A stretch of DNA of 64,000 bases from Apoda limacodes (taxonomy: Eukaryota; Arthropoda; Insecta; Lepidoptera; Limacodidae): assembly GCA_946406115.1 (NCBI GenBank), contig OX291556.1, positions 10,694,501 through 10,758,500 on the forward strand, given 5' to 3'. The notes under the pieces were generated by a model. That model was not told the origin of the DNA, did not search any database, and was given only the letters and a program-made list of their open reading frames with translations. The translations under genes and the position numbers were made by a program. Of the stretch, positions 37,230-48,345 are shown in pieces (the first letter of the stretch is position 1; each line of letters starts with the position of its first letter).

Positions 37230-39339
37230 CACAATTACAGAGAGCCCGTGGTAAGATCACTCTGTGAACCGTGTATATCCTAAACCTTTCAGTTGGAAGA
37301 CCCGTGGTAAGTTCTTCCTGGGGTGCCCGTGGTAAGATCAACCCCACCGAAAGGAATTCCTAACGCGTTCAACTTGGAGCCCATGGTAAGATCACCTTAT
37401 TGAACGCGATACCTAAAACACGATTACAGAGAGCCCGTGGTAAGATCACTCTGTGAACCGTGTATATCCTAAACCTTTCAGTTGGAAGACCCGTGGTAAG
37501 TTCTTCCTGGGGTGCCCGTGGTAAGATCAACCCCACCGAAAGGAATTCCTAACGCGTTCAACTTGGAGCCCATGGTAAGATCACCTTATTGAACGCGATA
37601 CCTAAAACACGATTACAGAGAGCCCGTGGTAAGATCACTCTGTGAACCGTGTATATCCTAAACCTTTCAGTTGGAAGACCCGTGGTAAGTTCTTCCTGGG
37701 GTGCCCGTGGTAAGATCAACCCCACCGAAAGGAATTCCTAACACGTTCAACTTGGAGCCCATGGTAAGATCACCTTATTGAACGCGATACCTAAAACACG
37801 ATTACAGAGAGCCCGTGGTAAGATCACTCTGTGAACCGTGTATATCCTAAACTTTTCAGTTGGAAGACCCGTGGTAAGTTCTTCCTGGGGTGCCCGTGGT
37901 AAGATCGACCCCACCGAAAGGAATTCCTAACACGTTCGACTTGGAGCCCATGGTAAGATCACCTTATTGAACGCGATACCTAAAACACGATTACAGAGAG
38001 CCCGTGGTAAGATCACTCTGTGAACCGTGTATATCCTAAACCTTTCAGTTGGAAGACCCGTGGTAAGTTCTTCCTGGGGTGCCCGTGGTAAGATCAACCC
38101 CACCGAAAGGAATTCCTAACACGTTCAACTTGGAGCCCATGGTAAGATCACCTTATTGAACGCGACACCTAAAACACGATTACAGAGAGCCCGTGGTAAG
38201 ATCACTCTGTGAACCGTGTATGTCCTAAACCTTTCAGTTGGAAGACCCGTGGTAAGTTCTTCCTGGGGTGCCCGTGGTAAGATCAACCCCACCGAAAGGA
38301 ATTCCTAACACGTTCAACTTGGAGCCCATGGTAAGATCACCTTATTGAACGCGATACCTAAAACACGATTACAGAGAGCCCGTGGTAAGATCACTCTGTG
38401 AACCGTGTATATCCTAAACCTTTCAGTTGGAAGACCCGTGGTAAGTTCTTCCTGGGGTGCCCGTGGTAAGATCAACCCCACCGAAAGGAATTCCTAACAC
38501 GTTCAACTTGGAGCCCATGGTAAGATCACCTTATTGAACGCGACACCTAAAACACGATTACAGAGAGCCCGTGGTAAGATCACTCTGTGAACCGTGTATG
38601 TCCTAAACCTTTCAGTTGGAAGACCCGTGGTAAGTTCTTCCTGGGGTGCCCGTGGTAAGATCAACCCCACCGAAAGGAATTCCTAACACGTTCAACTTGG
38701 AGCCCATGGTAAGATCACCTTATTGAACGCGACACCTAAAACACGATTACAGAGAGCCCGTGGTAAGATCACTCTGTGAACCGTGTATATCCTAAACCTT
38801 TCAGTTGGAAGACCCGTGGTAAGTTCTTCCTGGGGTGCCCGTGGTAAGATCAACCCCACCGAAAGGAATTCCTAACACGTTCAACTTAGAGCCCATGGTA
38901 AGATCACCTTATTGAACGTGATACCTAAACACGATTACAGAGAGCCCGTGGTAAGATCACTCTGTAAACCGTGTATATTCTAAACCTTTCAGTTGGAAGA
39001 CCCGTGGTAAGTTCTTCCTGGGGTGCCCGTGGTAAGATCAACCCCACCGAAAGGAATTCCTAACACGTTCAACTTGGAGCCCATGGTAAGATCACCTTAT
39101 TGAACGCGACACCTAAAACACGATTACAGAGAGCCCGTGGTAAGATCACTCTGTGAACCGTGTATATCCTAAACCTTTCAGTTGGACGACCCGTGGTAAG
39201 TTCTTCCTGGGGAGCCCGTGGTAAGATCAACCCCGCTGAAAGGAATTCCTAACACAATCGCAATTGGTTGACAGACCCATGGTAAGATTCCGCCCGGGGA
39301 GCCCGTGGTAAGATCACCCCACGCCAACCGCGATTGTTT
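37230..39339. repeat. 189-bp tandem array, 11 units, each with four hairpins sharing one loop
   Basis: Units start at 37230, 37419, 37608, 37797, 37986, 38175, 38364, 38553, 38742, 38930 and 39119; the period is 189 except one unit of 188. Each unit holds four stem-loops: ACAGAG/CTCTGT extended by ACACG/CGTGT, GGAAGA/TCTTCC, TGGGGT/ACCCCA and GTTCAA/TTGAAC. CCTTTC/GAAAGG encloses the middle two. Every loop carries CCCGTGGTAAG or its variant CCCATGGTAAG, mostly followed by ATC. The last unit is diverged but keeps the plan, with an outer ACAATCGC/GCGATTGT stem. No frame is open across it, so it is not coding. Possible roles are replication or packaging signal, or structured RNA. Confidence 0.95.
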
Positions 39340-42000
39340 AATGTTCCAAATTAGTGAACAGATCGAACGATCGAATTCATAATAAATAAAAGAAAAAAAT
39401 TAAAAAAAAAAAAAAATCACCTTTACCTTTTGAAAAACCAAATACCTTTTACCATTTACCTTTTACCATTTTACCATAGAAGAATTACCTGCAGGTGTAT
39501 AAAAAATAAAACAATGTTGGAAATAAAACAATGTGGAAATATCTACAGCTCAATCAAAGTTCATTACTGCTTTGAGTGAACTATAGAGTTTTGGTAGGAT
39601 AGGTTTTTTTTAATTTGAACAGGTTACAAAAGTAAATACTTTTCTTTATAGTGTAGTGAAGTCTGGTCTGGTAAGAAGCATAGTACCTGCGAACAATAAA
39701 ATATATTAGCACAGACAAGGTTCTTTTACAGTTATTAAAAATATTGAAAACCAGCGAGTTACCTGAATGTCCCATGTAGGTACTTGGGTCTTAAATACTT
39801 GAAAGCTGACAGTTCTTAAAGTCGCAGCACTGTCTTCTCTGTAAACAATTTAAAAAAATATAATTATTATAGTTTTACGGTGTTTTTCTATACAAATTTT
39901 ATACCTTGAACACAGGTACCTACAGTTTTGACTAATAAAAAGGAAACTAGCAGTAAGATAACAGGGATTTTTATTTTTAAGATGAAATAATAAATTAGAT
40001 TAAGGCATTGAATCCGTACTAAGGAAGATCTAGTGCAGATCTAAAAAAATATAAAAAAAATAAACTGTTGCATTAATTAAATATAAATAAAATCATGATA
40101 ATTGCAACAGTGTTATAATACTGAGAGCTGAGCTGAGCAAAAACCATTGTGAAAATTTTTTATTTTATCCTAATATAATCAGAATATTTCCAATGAGCAA
40201 TAAAATGTTACATTAAAAAAATCTCTATTTACTTGACAAAATGAACAACTAAAAATTATATATTATTTATTTTTAATTTTACAATAAATAAATAAGTAAC
40301 ACACTTTACTTACAGTATATAAATAAGTAAGTACTGCTTGATCACTTTTCTTGATTTTGGTAATTGCACTTTCACTAATTAAAGTTTTGAGACGTGTTCA
40401 CAGCGCTACAAGTTTCTATGAGAAATGAGTTATAATAATTATTATAGAAATAATTCTCACGGTTTGCTTATACTCCGACCAATGAATCTTGAACACTTCG
40501 GAATTTAGAGCAATTCAATCGTGTTTAGTATACGTTTTAACACCAGTATCTTATTGTTTTGTAGTATAATATCTAGGTTATATTAATATATTCTCACATA
40601 CTTACAAATATGAGTGATTAATTTAACTGAAAAAAAACAATTTGTTTTCACATTCATTGAGAAAATAAGTTTTATTATTTTTAAGCAAATTTTATATTAT
40701 GCAAAATTTTAGATGATTTGTTCATAATAGCGAATTTAGGTTATTTGTCCCTACCACAGAAGCAAAGCCTTCGTTAGATAAAGGAGGCTTAGGCTATTGG
40801 CCACCGCACCGGCCGGCCGCAAATTGGTGGATTAATTTAAGTACATAAATATATTATAAATACATTTTAGTTAATATAGTTCTATGTGGGTTCGTAACCG
40901 ATTTGTCTTTTTTATAATTTGGTATTTCATTAATGTAATATTTTAAAGTATCATGTATAGTTCAGCGACAAATACATAAACAAAGAGCCTTGCAAGCATA
41001 AAATAGTATCACGAACATAATATGAGAAGTTCATCTATTGCGAAATGTTACAGTCAAGTTAAAAAACATACGATAGTAAATATATCCGTATTGCTTATTT
41101 TTATATAAAGTTTTTGTAATCTTTGTTGTATAGCGAGTCATATAAGAAAAGTACTACTTAGTGTTTTTTCCCTCTTTTTATGAAAAAAATCATACAACGT
41201 CTCAAAATTAAATTATTGAAGTTATAAGTACAATAACTAACGAATCCAGTTTTCGAAAACATAAGTTTAAATCTAAGTTTTTGTTTATGATTTTTAAGTG
41301 TGGTATTTTGCCGAAATATGTGTTGAGAGGGGTGCAATTCGCGAAGCATTAATTTTATTTGACAATTAGTATTTTATAATTTATGAAGGAGTTAATAAAG
41401 GATAATTTTAATAAGAAATGTAACTTAGATTTTTAACCATTTGGTCAAATGTCTACAGTGCGACATTTTCAACATTTTACCGCGACCTAATATCAATTTA
41501 CTACACATCCTTTGACGCAAGGCGACAAAGAATACCTAAGCGTGATAATTGCAAAGTATGCAATATTATTGATTTAGGGTTCGATTGGGTTCAATTTAAA
41601 AAAATCAAACGGTACATTTTATCTAGTCATGAGCTGTTTGAGTAAAATTGAAAACTTCGTTATAGACGTTATTAACTTTAGACATATTTCAATTTTAAAC
41701 AACTGAATAGTATAGAGAAGGTATAAAGTTATGTGTTAAGATGATTTTTAATGTTTGTCTATGTGTAATTACATCTGCAGGAATTATTTGTAATTATTAC
41801 CTAGTACATGTCAAATTATTTCAAACCTCTAATGATAAAAAATAGGAGTTTTAAAAGGTAGATATCGTAGTAATAAAAATTAGGTGTTGTTATGACTCGC
41901 TCTTGACCGGTTTTTCTATTTTTGCTGACGAATCTATATTCAATAGCTTATAAGCTCACACAGGCTACAAGTAATTACATATTTTTTTGAAAATTTGTGC
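39340..42000. other. Polinton left arm without recognised gene
   Basis: About 2.7 kb of AT-rich DNA. Frames up to 64 aa have no recognisable motif. Bases 39390-39480 hold A tracts and repeated TTACCTTTTACCATT words. A dispersed-repeat fragment (AAAGGAGGCTTAGGC) lies near 40775-40795 and resembles 61310-61330, so host repeats may have inserted into this arm. Confidence 0.5.
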
Positions 42001-42051
42001 ATTAAATACAGTTGCTTCCGGTGTTAAATCCAGTTATTCTGATATTGAAAA

Positions 42052-43133
42052 ATGTAAGTAAGTACCTACTTATAACAAAAAATTTTTTTTGTTTTTAAAT
42101 GTTTTTTTCTTATAGTTGATTTTATTATTTCTATTTATTTCACAGGTCTGACTCAGAGTTCGAATCCAGCCAAGAAATCCTTGCGGTGGCGCCTACACCT
42201 CCGGTGTCTTCTAGAAAACTCTGCACATCCTCAATCGGTGCAAAAGCAGTGAAACCCAAAAACATCGCCTCATCCTGTAAGCGCCTTACATCGGATACGC
42301 TAAACGAAAAGACAAGGTACTTATATAGTTGTGTTTCTATTTTAAAAATCTTTTGCTAAACTTAATGTAAAATTTGAAATAGGTATACATATACTTTACC
42401 TTTTCTGTGGTGTTTGCTTTGTAGTAGCACGAGCGATGATGTGACGTATGTGATGATTCATCATATCATAACGCGTGCAGGCAAATACATGTTTGATGAT
42501 CGTATATAATTTGTATAATAGATTGTTATCAAAATAGATTATTTTTTTAAAATGTTTTTATTATTTGTTATATTAAATTGTTTTTATGATAGTACCTATT
42601 CATTACCGATTGATAGAATGTGACCCTTATTACGCAACCATAAATAATGCTATTTTATTTTATTTCTTTTTGCACCACCAAGGTGGCAAACAAGCTTACG
42701 GTCCACCTAATCTTAAGTAGTTACTTCATGTCAATAAGAAGATAACTTTATTTGTTGTTTTGTTCCCAGTTCAAAAAAGAAGAACCGAAAAGACCTCTTC
42801 ACAATTTTAAATTTTGAGGAAAAAGCATCGAGCAGCAAGAAGAGTGTTCACAGTACAACATCCTCTTTTACATCGCGCGTTTCAACAGGTCAGACTCGTC
42901 GCGTCGGGAACTTTCAAGGAGACTTCTTCATTGATTTGAAGATTTACAACACGGGTGACGTTCAGGACGCTCCACCAGAGGAACGGTACAAGAAAGCCCT
43001 CGCAGCGGTAAAGCTACAGTGTGAGAGCTCTTCCAATGAATGGGGGGCTATACAGGAATTTCTCGCTATAGCCTTCAACTTGTTTAAGGATAGTGAGCCT
43101 ACGCATTTTAATAATAAGTTAAAATTTACCTAA
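42052..43133 (+). CDS. Spliced 178-aa Polinton accessory protein, start codon split by an intron
   Basis: Three exons are inferred. Exon 1 ends ...AAAAAT at 42053 before GTAAGT; exon 2 is 42146-42316 (after TTTATTTCACAG, before GTACTT); exon 3 is 42770-43133 (after TTGTTCCCAG). Joining gives AT|G as start codon and then one frame without stops through both junctions to the TAA at 43131-43133, 178 codons. The N-terminus is acidic/Ser-rich (MSDSEFESSQEIL), the middle Ser/Lys/Arg-rich (SSKKKNRKDL), and the C-terminal third more ordered (GDFFIDLKIYNTGDV, QEFLAIAFNLFK). No family recognised. It lies 136 bases before polB on the same strand. The frame consistency across two introns is strong evidence that it is real. 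Confidence 0.7.
42670..42716 (-). repeat. Dispersed repeat fragment within the second intron
   Basis: ACCAAGGTGGCAAACAAGCTTACGG is the reverse of the TTTGCCA end of the GGGTCGGCAACGC family; only the terminal part is present. It sits inside the intron between exons 2 and 3 of the 178-aa gene. Confidence 0.5.
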
Positions 43134-43269
43134 AAAATATATTAACAATGGATTTATCTACATTATTTTATTTTTGAACTCACGCATTATACATTAAATA
43201 TTCATGAGGTTAATATAAGTATTTCATAACAACTTTCTGATATTTTGGTTTTCGTTAATTCATTAAAAA

Positions 43270-46200
43270 ATGCCTTTCTGTTCTGTTTGTAGCGTATCTG
43301 TCAATAATAAGTCATGGACTGGTCACGTAAGGAGCAATACTCATAAAAAAAATGATAAAACTCAACGCCATAGCGATGGGGTTGAAATTATTAGCTCGGC
43401 GTTTCGTCGACGCATTATTTCCTATAGACTAGTGGCTTTTGAACCTATTCCAAATAATTTATCTATGTTTTTAAACTCTCTTCGTAGTAAAATAATGTTA
43501 CTTTTGAGTGAAAACTTACAAAAACATACCTGTCTAAAGGTAAATTTGGAGTTATTTTCAATTTTTGTTTTGTTTAAAAATAACAAGCAAGAAATTAAGT
43601 CCTTCAGTACAAAAAACATACCAATTTATTATAATTACGATTTTAATAAGTTTTTTTCAAAAGTTGTTAATACTTTAACAAAGAAAGTTGAAGAGTTTGA
43701 GCAACGTGAAAGCGGTTGGGCCTTCCTAAGTGCTTCACATTTGGAGGTAAATGTAAACCGTTACCAACCGTTGCGGGGTGGGGAGGGGTCCACATTTATA
43801 CAACTGCCGAGAGTCATAAAGAATAAAAAGGCTTGTCTTAACATTCAGAATAACGATGAGTTTTGTTTTTTATGGAGTGTTATGGCAAACCTTTACCCAG
43901 CAAAATATCATTCTGAAAGAGTAACATCTTATCCTCATTTTCGTGATGTTTTGAACATAGATGGCATGTCTTTTCCCGTTACGTTTACAGATATCCACAT
44001 TTTTGAAAAAAATAATCCACAGCTTAAATTCATAATTTTTGGTTTGCAAAACAATAAGACCATAACGGGACCATTGTATAAGTCTGAAAATATAAGTAAT
44101 AAAAAAATCATACATTTGTTGTTTTTTGAAAATAATGGTAAATCGCATTACTGTCTCATTAAGGATTTGTCACGGCTTGTTCGTAAACAAATAACAAACC
44201 ATCACGGGAAACTGTATTTTTGCGACACGTGTTTAGTATTTTTTAAAACACAAATCGAAGTTGATAATCACGTTTGTGGTGGAATAGTGACTTTATTACC
44301 GGAAAAGGGTTCAGTAATCAAATTCAAAAATTATGACCGTAAACAAAATGTCCCCGTCGTAATTTACGCGGACATGGAAACTTTATTGAAACCGTGCTAT
44401 AAAGAACCATCAGGCACTTCGAATACAGAAACGTTACAACATCATATTCCAGCAGCGTTTGCTTATCAAATTGTTTGTACAGCGGACCCGAACCATAATC
44501 GATATGTGTCTTACCGCGGCGTTGACTGTATTGAAACATTTATCGATTATCTTTATAGAGACGCGCGTAAAATACACCAAATTCTATCTCAAAATGTTCC
44601 TATTATTTTTAATGAAAATGATGCAAAAGATTTTAAAAATGCTACCCTTTGCCATATTTGCCGGAATTTTTTATTTGGTGACAAAGTGAAAGATCATTGT
44701 CATATATCAGGCCGTTATCGTGGTGCAGCTCATAACTATTGTAATTTACAATACAAAATTCCCAAATTTGTACCGATATTTTTCCACAATCTGGCAGGCT
44801 ATGACAGCCATCTGTTTATCAAAAATCTAGGAGAAGCTCCAGGAGCGATAAAAATCATTCCTAAAACTAAAGAGAACTATATCTCATTTACTAAATTCAT
44901 TCCAGTTTCCGATGAAGAATTCATTCAGCTACGATTTGTAGATTCTTATAAATTTTTAGGCACCAGTTTAGAAAAGTTGGCTAAAACTTTAAAAAAAGAA
45001 CATTTTATACATCTTCGTAGATGTTTTTTAAATCCAACTCAATTCGATTTAGTTACACGTAAAGGAGTTTATCCTTACGAATATATGGATAAATGGGATC
45101 GTTACAATGAACAGAAACTTCCTAAAAAAGAATGTTTTTACAGTTCTCTTACTAATGAAACTATTTCGGATGAGGATTACGAACACGCGCAAACAGTTTG
45201 GCGCGCATTTGATATTTTAAATCTCGGTCAGTACACTGATTTATATTTGCAAATTGATGTGCTTTTGCTGACGGATATTTTCGAAAATTTTAGGCAAACA
45301 TGCAAACGTCACTATCTTCTCGATCCAGCATATTACTTAACAGCAAGTAGCTTATCATGGGATAGCATGCTTTTTAAAACAGGTGTCGAGCTTGAACTCA
45401 TTGGAGATTTAGAAATAATTAGAATGATTCAAGCCGGTATAAGGGGCGGTGTTTGTATGTGTTCGCACAGATATGCAGAAGCTAACAATAAACACGTTTT
45501 ACACTATGATCCTTTGTTAACTGACTCATATATAGTCTACATAGATTGTAATAATCTTTATGGATACAGCATGTGCCAAGCTTTGCCTTTTTCAAACTTT
45601 CGTTTTTTGAGTCAATCTGAAATAGTTAATTTTAATGTTAACAATGTATCAAATGATGCTGATTACGGGTTTATACTCGAAGTCGATTTGATTTATCCTA
45701 AAGAATTGCATGGAAAACATAACGAGTTACCGTTTTGTCCAGAAAAAAGTATTCCTCCCGGAGGGAAAACTTCTAAACTTATTCCGAATTTATTCGACAA
45801 ATATTTTTACGTAATTCACTATGTGAATTTAAAAACTTGTATAAAACACGGTTTAATCCTTGAAAAAGTGCATCGCGTTATTACGTTTAGGCAGAGCTCT
45901 TACCTAAAACAATACATCGATCTAAATACAAGTTTAAGACAAAACGCAAAATCGGAATTTGAACAAGACTTTTTTAAATTGTTAAACAATAGTATCTTTG
46001 GTAAAACATTAGAAAACAACGAACGAAGGGTTAAGGTACAGTTAGTGAATCAATGGTCTGACACCCAAAATAAAACTAAAAAGAAAAATAGCGCAGACAA
46101 ATTAATAGCAAGTCCGAGTTTTCATAGTGTTTCAGTCTTTACTGAAAATTTGGTTGCTATACAAACCAAGCCTGAACAGATAATTTTAGATAAGCCTCTA

Positions 46201-46785
46201 TACATAGGGTTTACAGTGCTCGAGCTATCTAAAGCTCACATGTACGATTTTCATTACTCTATTGTTCAACCATTTTATGGTAAACGCGTACGCATGTGCT
46301 ATACTGATACAGACAGTTTCATATATCACATAAAAACACCTGACTTTTATAAAGACCTAAAAAAACATTTTATACAGTACTTCGATACTAGCAATTATGG
46401 TTTACAAAATGACTATGACTTGCCACTAATAAATAAAAAAGTTCCAGGTCTTTTTAAAGACGAAATGGGAGGGGATATTATTACAAAGTTTGTAGGCCTA
46501 CGTTCTAAATTGTACTGCGTTAAAACTGCAAACAGTATTATTAAAAAAGCTAAAGGTGTAAAGACATGTGTTGTACGAAATTTAAGTTTTTCAAATTATA
46601 GAAAAACATTGTTTAAAGGCGGTGTCATAAAAAAAAAAAATATTTTATTCAAATCTATAAAACACGAAGTGTTCACGCGTAGCGTTAAAAAGATTGCCTT
46701 GTCAAGCAACGACGATAAGCGATTGGTGTCAGGAGATAAAGTGTCTACGACAGCATGGGGTCACGTGTCTATTTTAGGGGTATAA
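43270..46785 (+). CDS. polB: Protein-primed family B DNA polymerase (Polinton polB)
   Basis: A 1171-aa protein that would replicate the element from its termini with a protein primer. Residues 4-25 form a C2H2-type zinc finger (CxxC ... HxxxxxH). The 3'-5' exonuclease starts with YADME (D368, E370) and continues with FHNLAGYDSHLF (D512). Between them CHIC (from residue 461) and DHCH form a Cys/His cluster like that of endonuclease VII-type inserts. Polymerase motif A is YIDCNNLYGYSM (D759), motif B is around KLLNNSIFGKT (about 905), and motif C is YTDTDS (D1013, D1015). All catalytic acids are present and the frame is unbroken. The ATG follows an A-rich leader and is the first Met before the zinc finger. 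The downstream gene overlaps its end by 31 bases. Confidence 0.95.
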   Translation: MPFCSVCSVSVNNKSWTGHVRSNTHKKNDKTQRHSDGVEIISSAFRRRIISYRLVAFEPIPNNLSMFLNSLRSKIMLLLSENLQKHTCLKVNLELFSIFVLFKNNKQEIKSFSTKNIPIYYNYDFNKFFSKVVNTLTKKVEEFEQRESGWAFLSASHLEVNVNRYQPLRGGEGSTFIQLPRVIKNKKACLNIQNNDEFCFLWSVMANLYPAKYHSERVTSYPHFRDVLNIDGMSFPVTFTDIHIFEKNNPQLKFIIFGLQNNKTITGPLYKSENISNKKIIHLLFFENNGKSHYCLIKDLSRLVRKQITNHHGKLYFCDTCLVFFKTQIEVDNHVCGGIVTLLPEKGSVIKFKNYDRKQNVPVVIYADMETLLKPCYKEPSGTSNTETLQHHIPAAFAYQIVCTADPNHNRYVSYRGVDCIETFIDYLYRDARKIHQILSQNVPIIFNENDAKDFKNATLCHICRNFLFGDKVKDHCHISGRYRGAAHNYCNLQYKIPKFVPIFFHNLAGYDSHLFIKNLGEAPGAIKIIPKTKENYISFTKFIPVSDEEFIQLRFVDSYKFLGTSLEKLAKTLKKEHFIHLRRCFLNPTQFDLVTRKGVYPYEYMDKWDRYNEQKLPKKECFYSSLTNETISDEDYEHAQTVWRAFDILNLGQYTDLYLQIDVLLLTDIFENFRQTCKRHYLLDPAYYLTASSLSWDSMLFKTGVELELIGDLEIIRMIQAGIRGGVCMCSHRYAEANNKHVLHYDPLLTDSYIVYIDCNNLYGYSMCQALPFSNFRFLSQSEIVNFNVNNVSNDADYGFILEVDLIYPKELHGKHNELPFCPEKSIPPGGKTSKLIPNLFDKYFYVIHYVNLKTCIKHGLILEKVHRVITFRQSSYLKQYIDLNTSLRQNAKSEFEQDFFKLLNNSIFGKTLENNERRVKVQLVNQWSDTQNKTKKKNSADKLIASPSFHSVSVFTENLVAIQTKPEQIILDKPLYIGFTVLELSKAHMYDFHYSIVQPFYGKRVRMCYTDTDSFIYHIKTPDFYKDLKKHFIQYFDTSNYGLQNDYDLPLINKKVPGLFKDEMGGDIITKFVGLRSKLYCVKTANSIIKKAKGVKTCVVRNLSFSNYRKTLFKGGVIKKKNILFKSIKHEVFTRSVKKIALSSNDDKRLVSGDKVSTTAWGHVSILGV

Positions 46786-47288
46786 GTTACTTGTCAACCA
46801 TATGTGTCTTAAAACATACATACGAATATAACGGTCTACAGTTAATAATTGCACTATGGGGCGACATCGATTTCAAACCAAAAGTCAAGATATTGCAAAG
46901 TGATTGTGAAATAGTAACATTAACCTCAAGTGATTTTGGTTATATTAAAAATATTCTAAATTTAAATACTTGTGATATGCATGAATTATATGTCTTTTTA
47001 TACTGTGTAAAACTGTGTGATTACGAAATTGTTACAAAAGTACTAGGCATCTTAAAAAAAATTTACCGTTGTATGTGTATATATTTCGATTATCTTTTAA
47101 GTTTAGATGAATATGTGTCTGAATGCATTACACGTTTTAAAAAAATTATTAAACAAGACACACTTTCTTCCGTTGAAAACATTTACTATAGACTATTGTG
47201 TAATTGTAATACCGAGTCTTTGGTTGAAAATGAAATAGTGACTATTGGGTTTGATTATTTTTTACCTTTTGTAATTTTCAACTTATAA
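46755..47288 (+). CDS. 177-aa Polinton protein of unknown function
   Basis: Starts inside the 3' end of polB in another frame (31-base overlap) and ends at 47288. No motif recognised. The C-terminal two thirds look helical and Cys-rich (LYVFLYCVKLCDYEIV, IYRCMCIYFDYLLSLDEYV), somewhat reminiscent of BTB-like folds, but this is only an impression. The first 15-20 residues may be artefact of the overlap. Same strand and AT-rich codon use as polB, so probably cotranscribed with it. Confidence 0.65.
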   Translation: MGSRVYFRGISYLSTICVLKHTYEYNGLQLIIALWGDIDFKPKVKILQSDCEIVTLTSSDFGYIKNILNLNTCDMHELYVFLYCVKLCDYEIVTKVLGILKKIYRCMCIYFDYLLSLDEYVSECITRFKKIIKQDTLSSVENIYYRLLCNCNTESLVENEIVTIGFDYFLPFVIFNL

Positions 47289-47489
47289 ATATTTTAAAAA
47301 ATTGTTTAATAATTGTATAGTGCATGATTATTGAAAATAAATTTATGTATGTAGAATTTGTATTTATTATTTATTTTCTACCACTATACTTGGAAGATAC
47401 CATTATACCTGCTATTAGTCTATCTAGAGCAACAATTAACCAGTCCAGACATGATTTTTAATGACGCATGCGTATTACGTTGCATTGTT

Positions 47490-47617
47490 GCATAGCGTGC
47501 GAGCGCGGGGAGCGGGGCGCGTTGTCTAGTATATGGTGCATGGCATATGCCTAGCTCTTAGCTCATTACGTTCTTCGCGTTAAGTGCGGTCACATCTATA
47601 TCAGTATACACGAAATC
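47490..47617 (+). promoter_or_regulatory. GC-rich putative promoter and leader of the 131-aa gene
   Basis: A short G+C-rich block (47491-47530, rich in GCGCG and GCGGGG) in otherwise AT-rich DNA, directly upstream of a spliced gene, followed by a TATA-free leader. The call rests on composition and position only. Confidence 0.3.
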
Positions 47618-48098
47618 ATGTCTGAAGTTCGATCAATGCAAGCTAGTATGGTGGCAGTTATGGACTCAAAAATACCAAAGTATTTAGTAAAAGTTGAAAT
47701 TTTTGATGCAGTTGATAAAGCAAATGATGTGCATTTACGATCACGTATTAAAACTCAATATATAGTTTATGATGAAAAGGATAATATTCTATACAAGGCA
47801 TCCCAATTAATATACCAAATAACGTCTGAGCTAGGAGAGCGCAACGAAAATCTGTGCAACGTAAATCTTTTCAGGTATGTAGATATGTTTTTATATAATA
47901 GCTAATTTTTACTTCTCCTTACTTTTAAGTCTTTGAAATGGTATTATTTCCTTTTACAGAAGCAATACACTACTCATTTTTTGTTTTGTTACAGATAATA
48001 ACGCTTTGTTTCATGTCAAGACAAGATACGGATGTCAAAATAGCCTGCGCTGCGACAATATCTTAGTAGATAAATATGAAATCTATTTAGAAATATAA
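47618..48098 (+). CDS. Spliced 131-aa Polinton protein of unknown function
   Basis: Exon 1 is 47618-47874, starting MSEVRSMQASM, with donor CAG|GTATGT. Exon 2 is 47960-48098 after CTTTTACAG. Joining keeps one frame (AG|A) and reaches the TAA at 48096-48098; total coding length 396 bases. A second acceptor (TTGTTACAG at 47986-47994) would give an immediate stop after 86 residues. Exon 1 encodes a mixed charged domain (PKYLVKVEIFDAVDKANDV, TQYIVYDEKDNILYKAS). No family recognised. Last rightward gene before the convergent block. Confidence 0.6.
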
Positions 48099-48345
48099 AA
48101 TGTACAAATTGAAAATAAAAAAGTATATTTAAAAAAAGTGTATTATTTAAAGTCTCACTCACATTTCATTATTAGCATTTTACTCTGTAGATGTCCACCC
48201 CATAGTTAAAATTATCCTTTCACATTACCTTTCTTGTATCCGTTTCATAAATATAATAAAATTATAAGTGATGGATTGGTTAAGGTTCAAAAATAATACA
48301 AAAAAATATTAAACTATTTATTTATTTAGTAAACAAGTAAAAAAT

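Noticed and set aside
37230..39339. Regular direct repeats suggesting a CRISPR array
   Set aside because: The 189-bp units are contiguous with no unique spacers, no cas genes are present, and the setting is a eukaryotic transposon.
42146..42165. GTTCGAATCC resembling a tRNA B box
   Set aside because: No A box or acceptor stem around it; it lies in exon 2 of the 178-aa gene.
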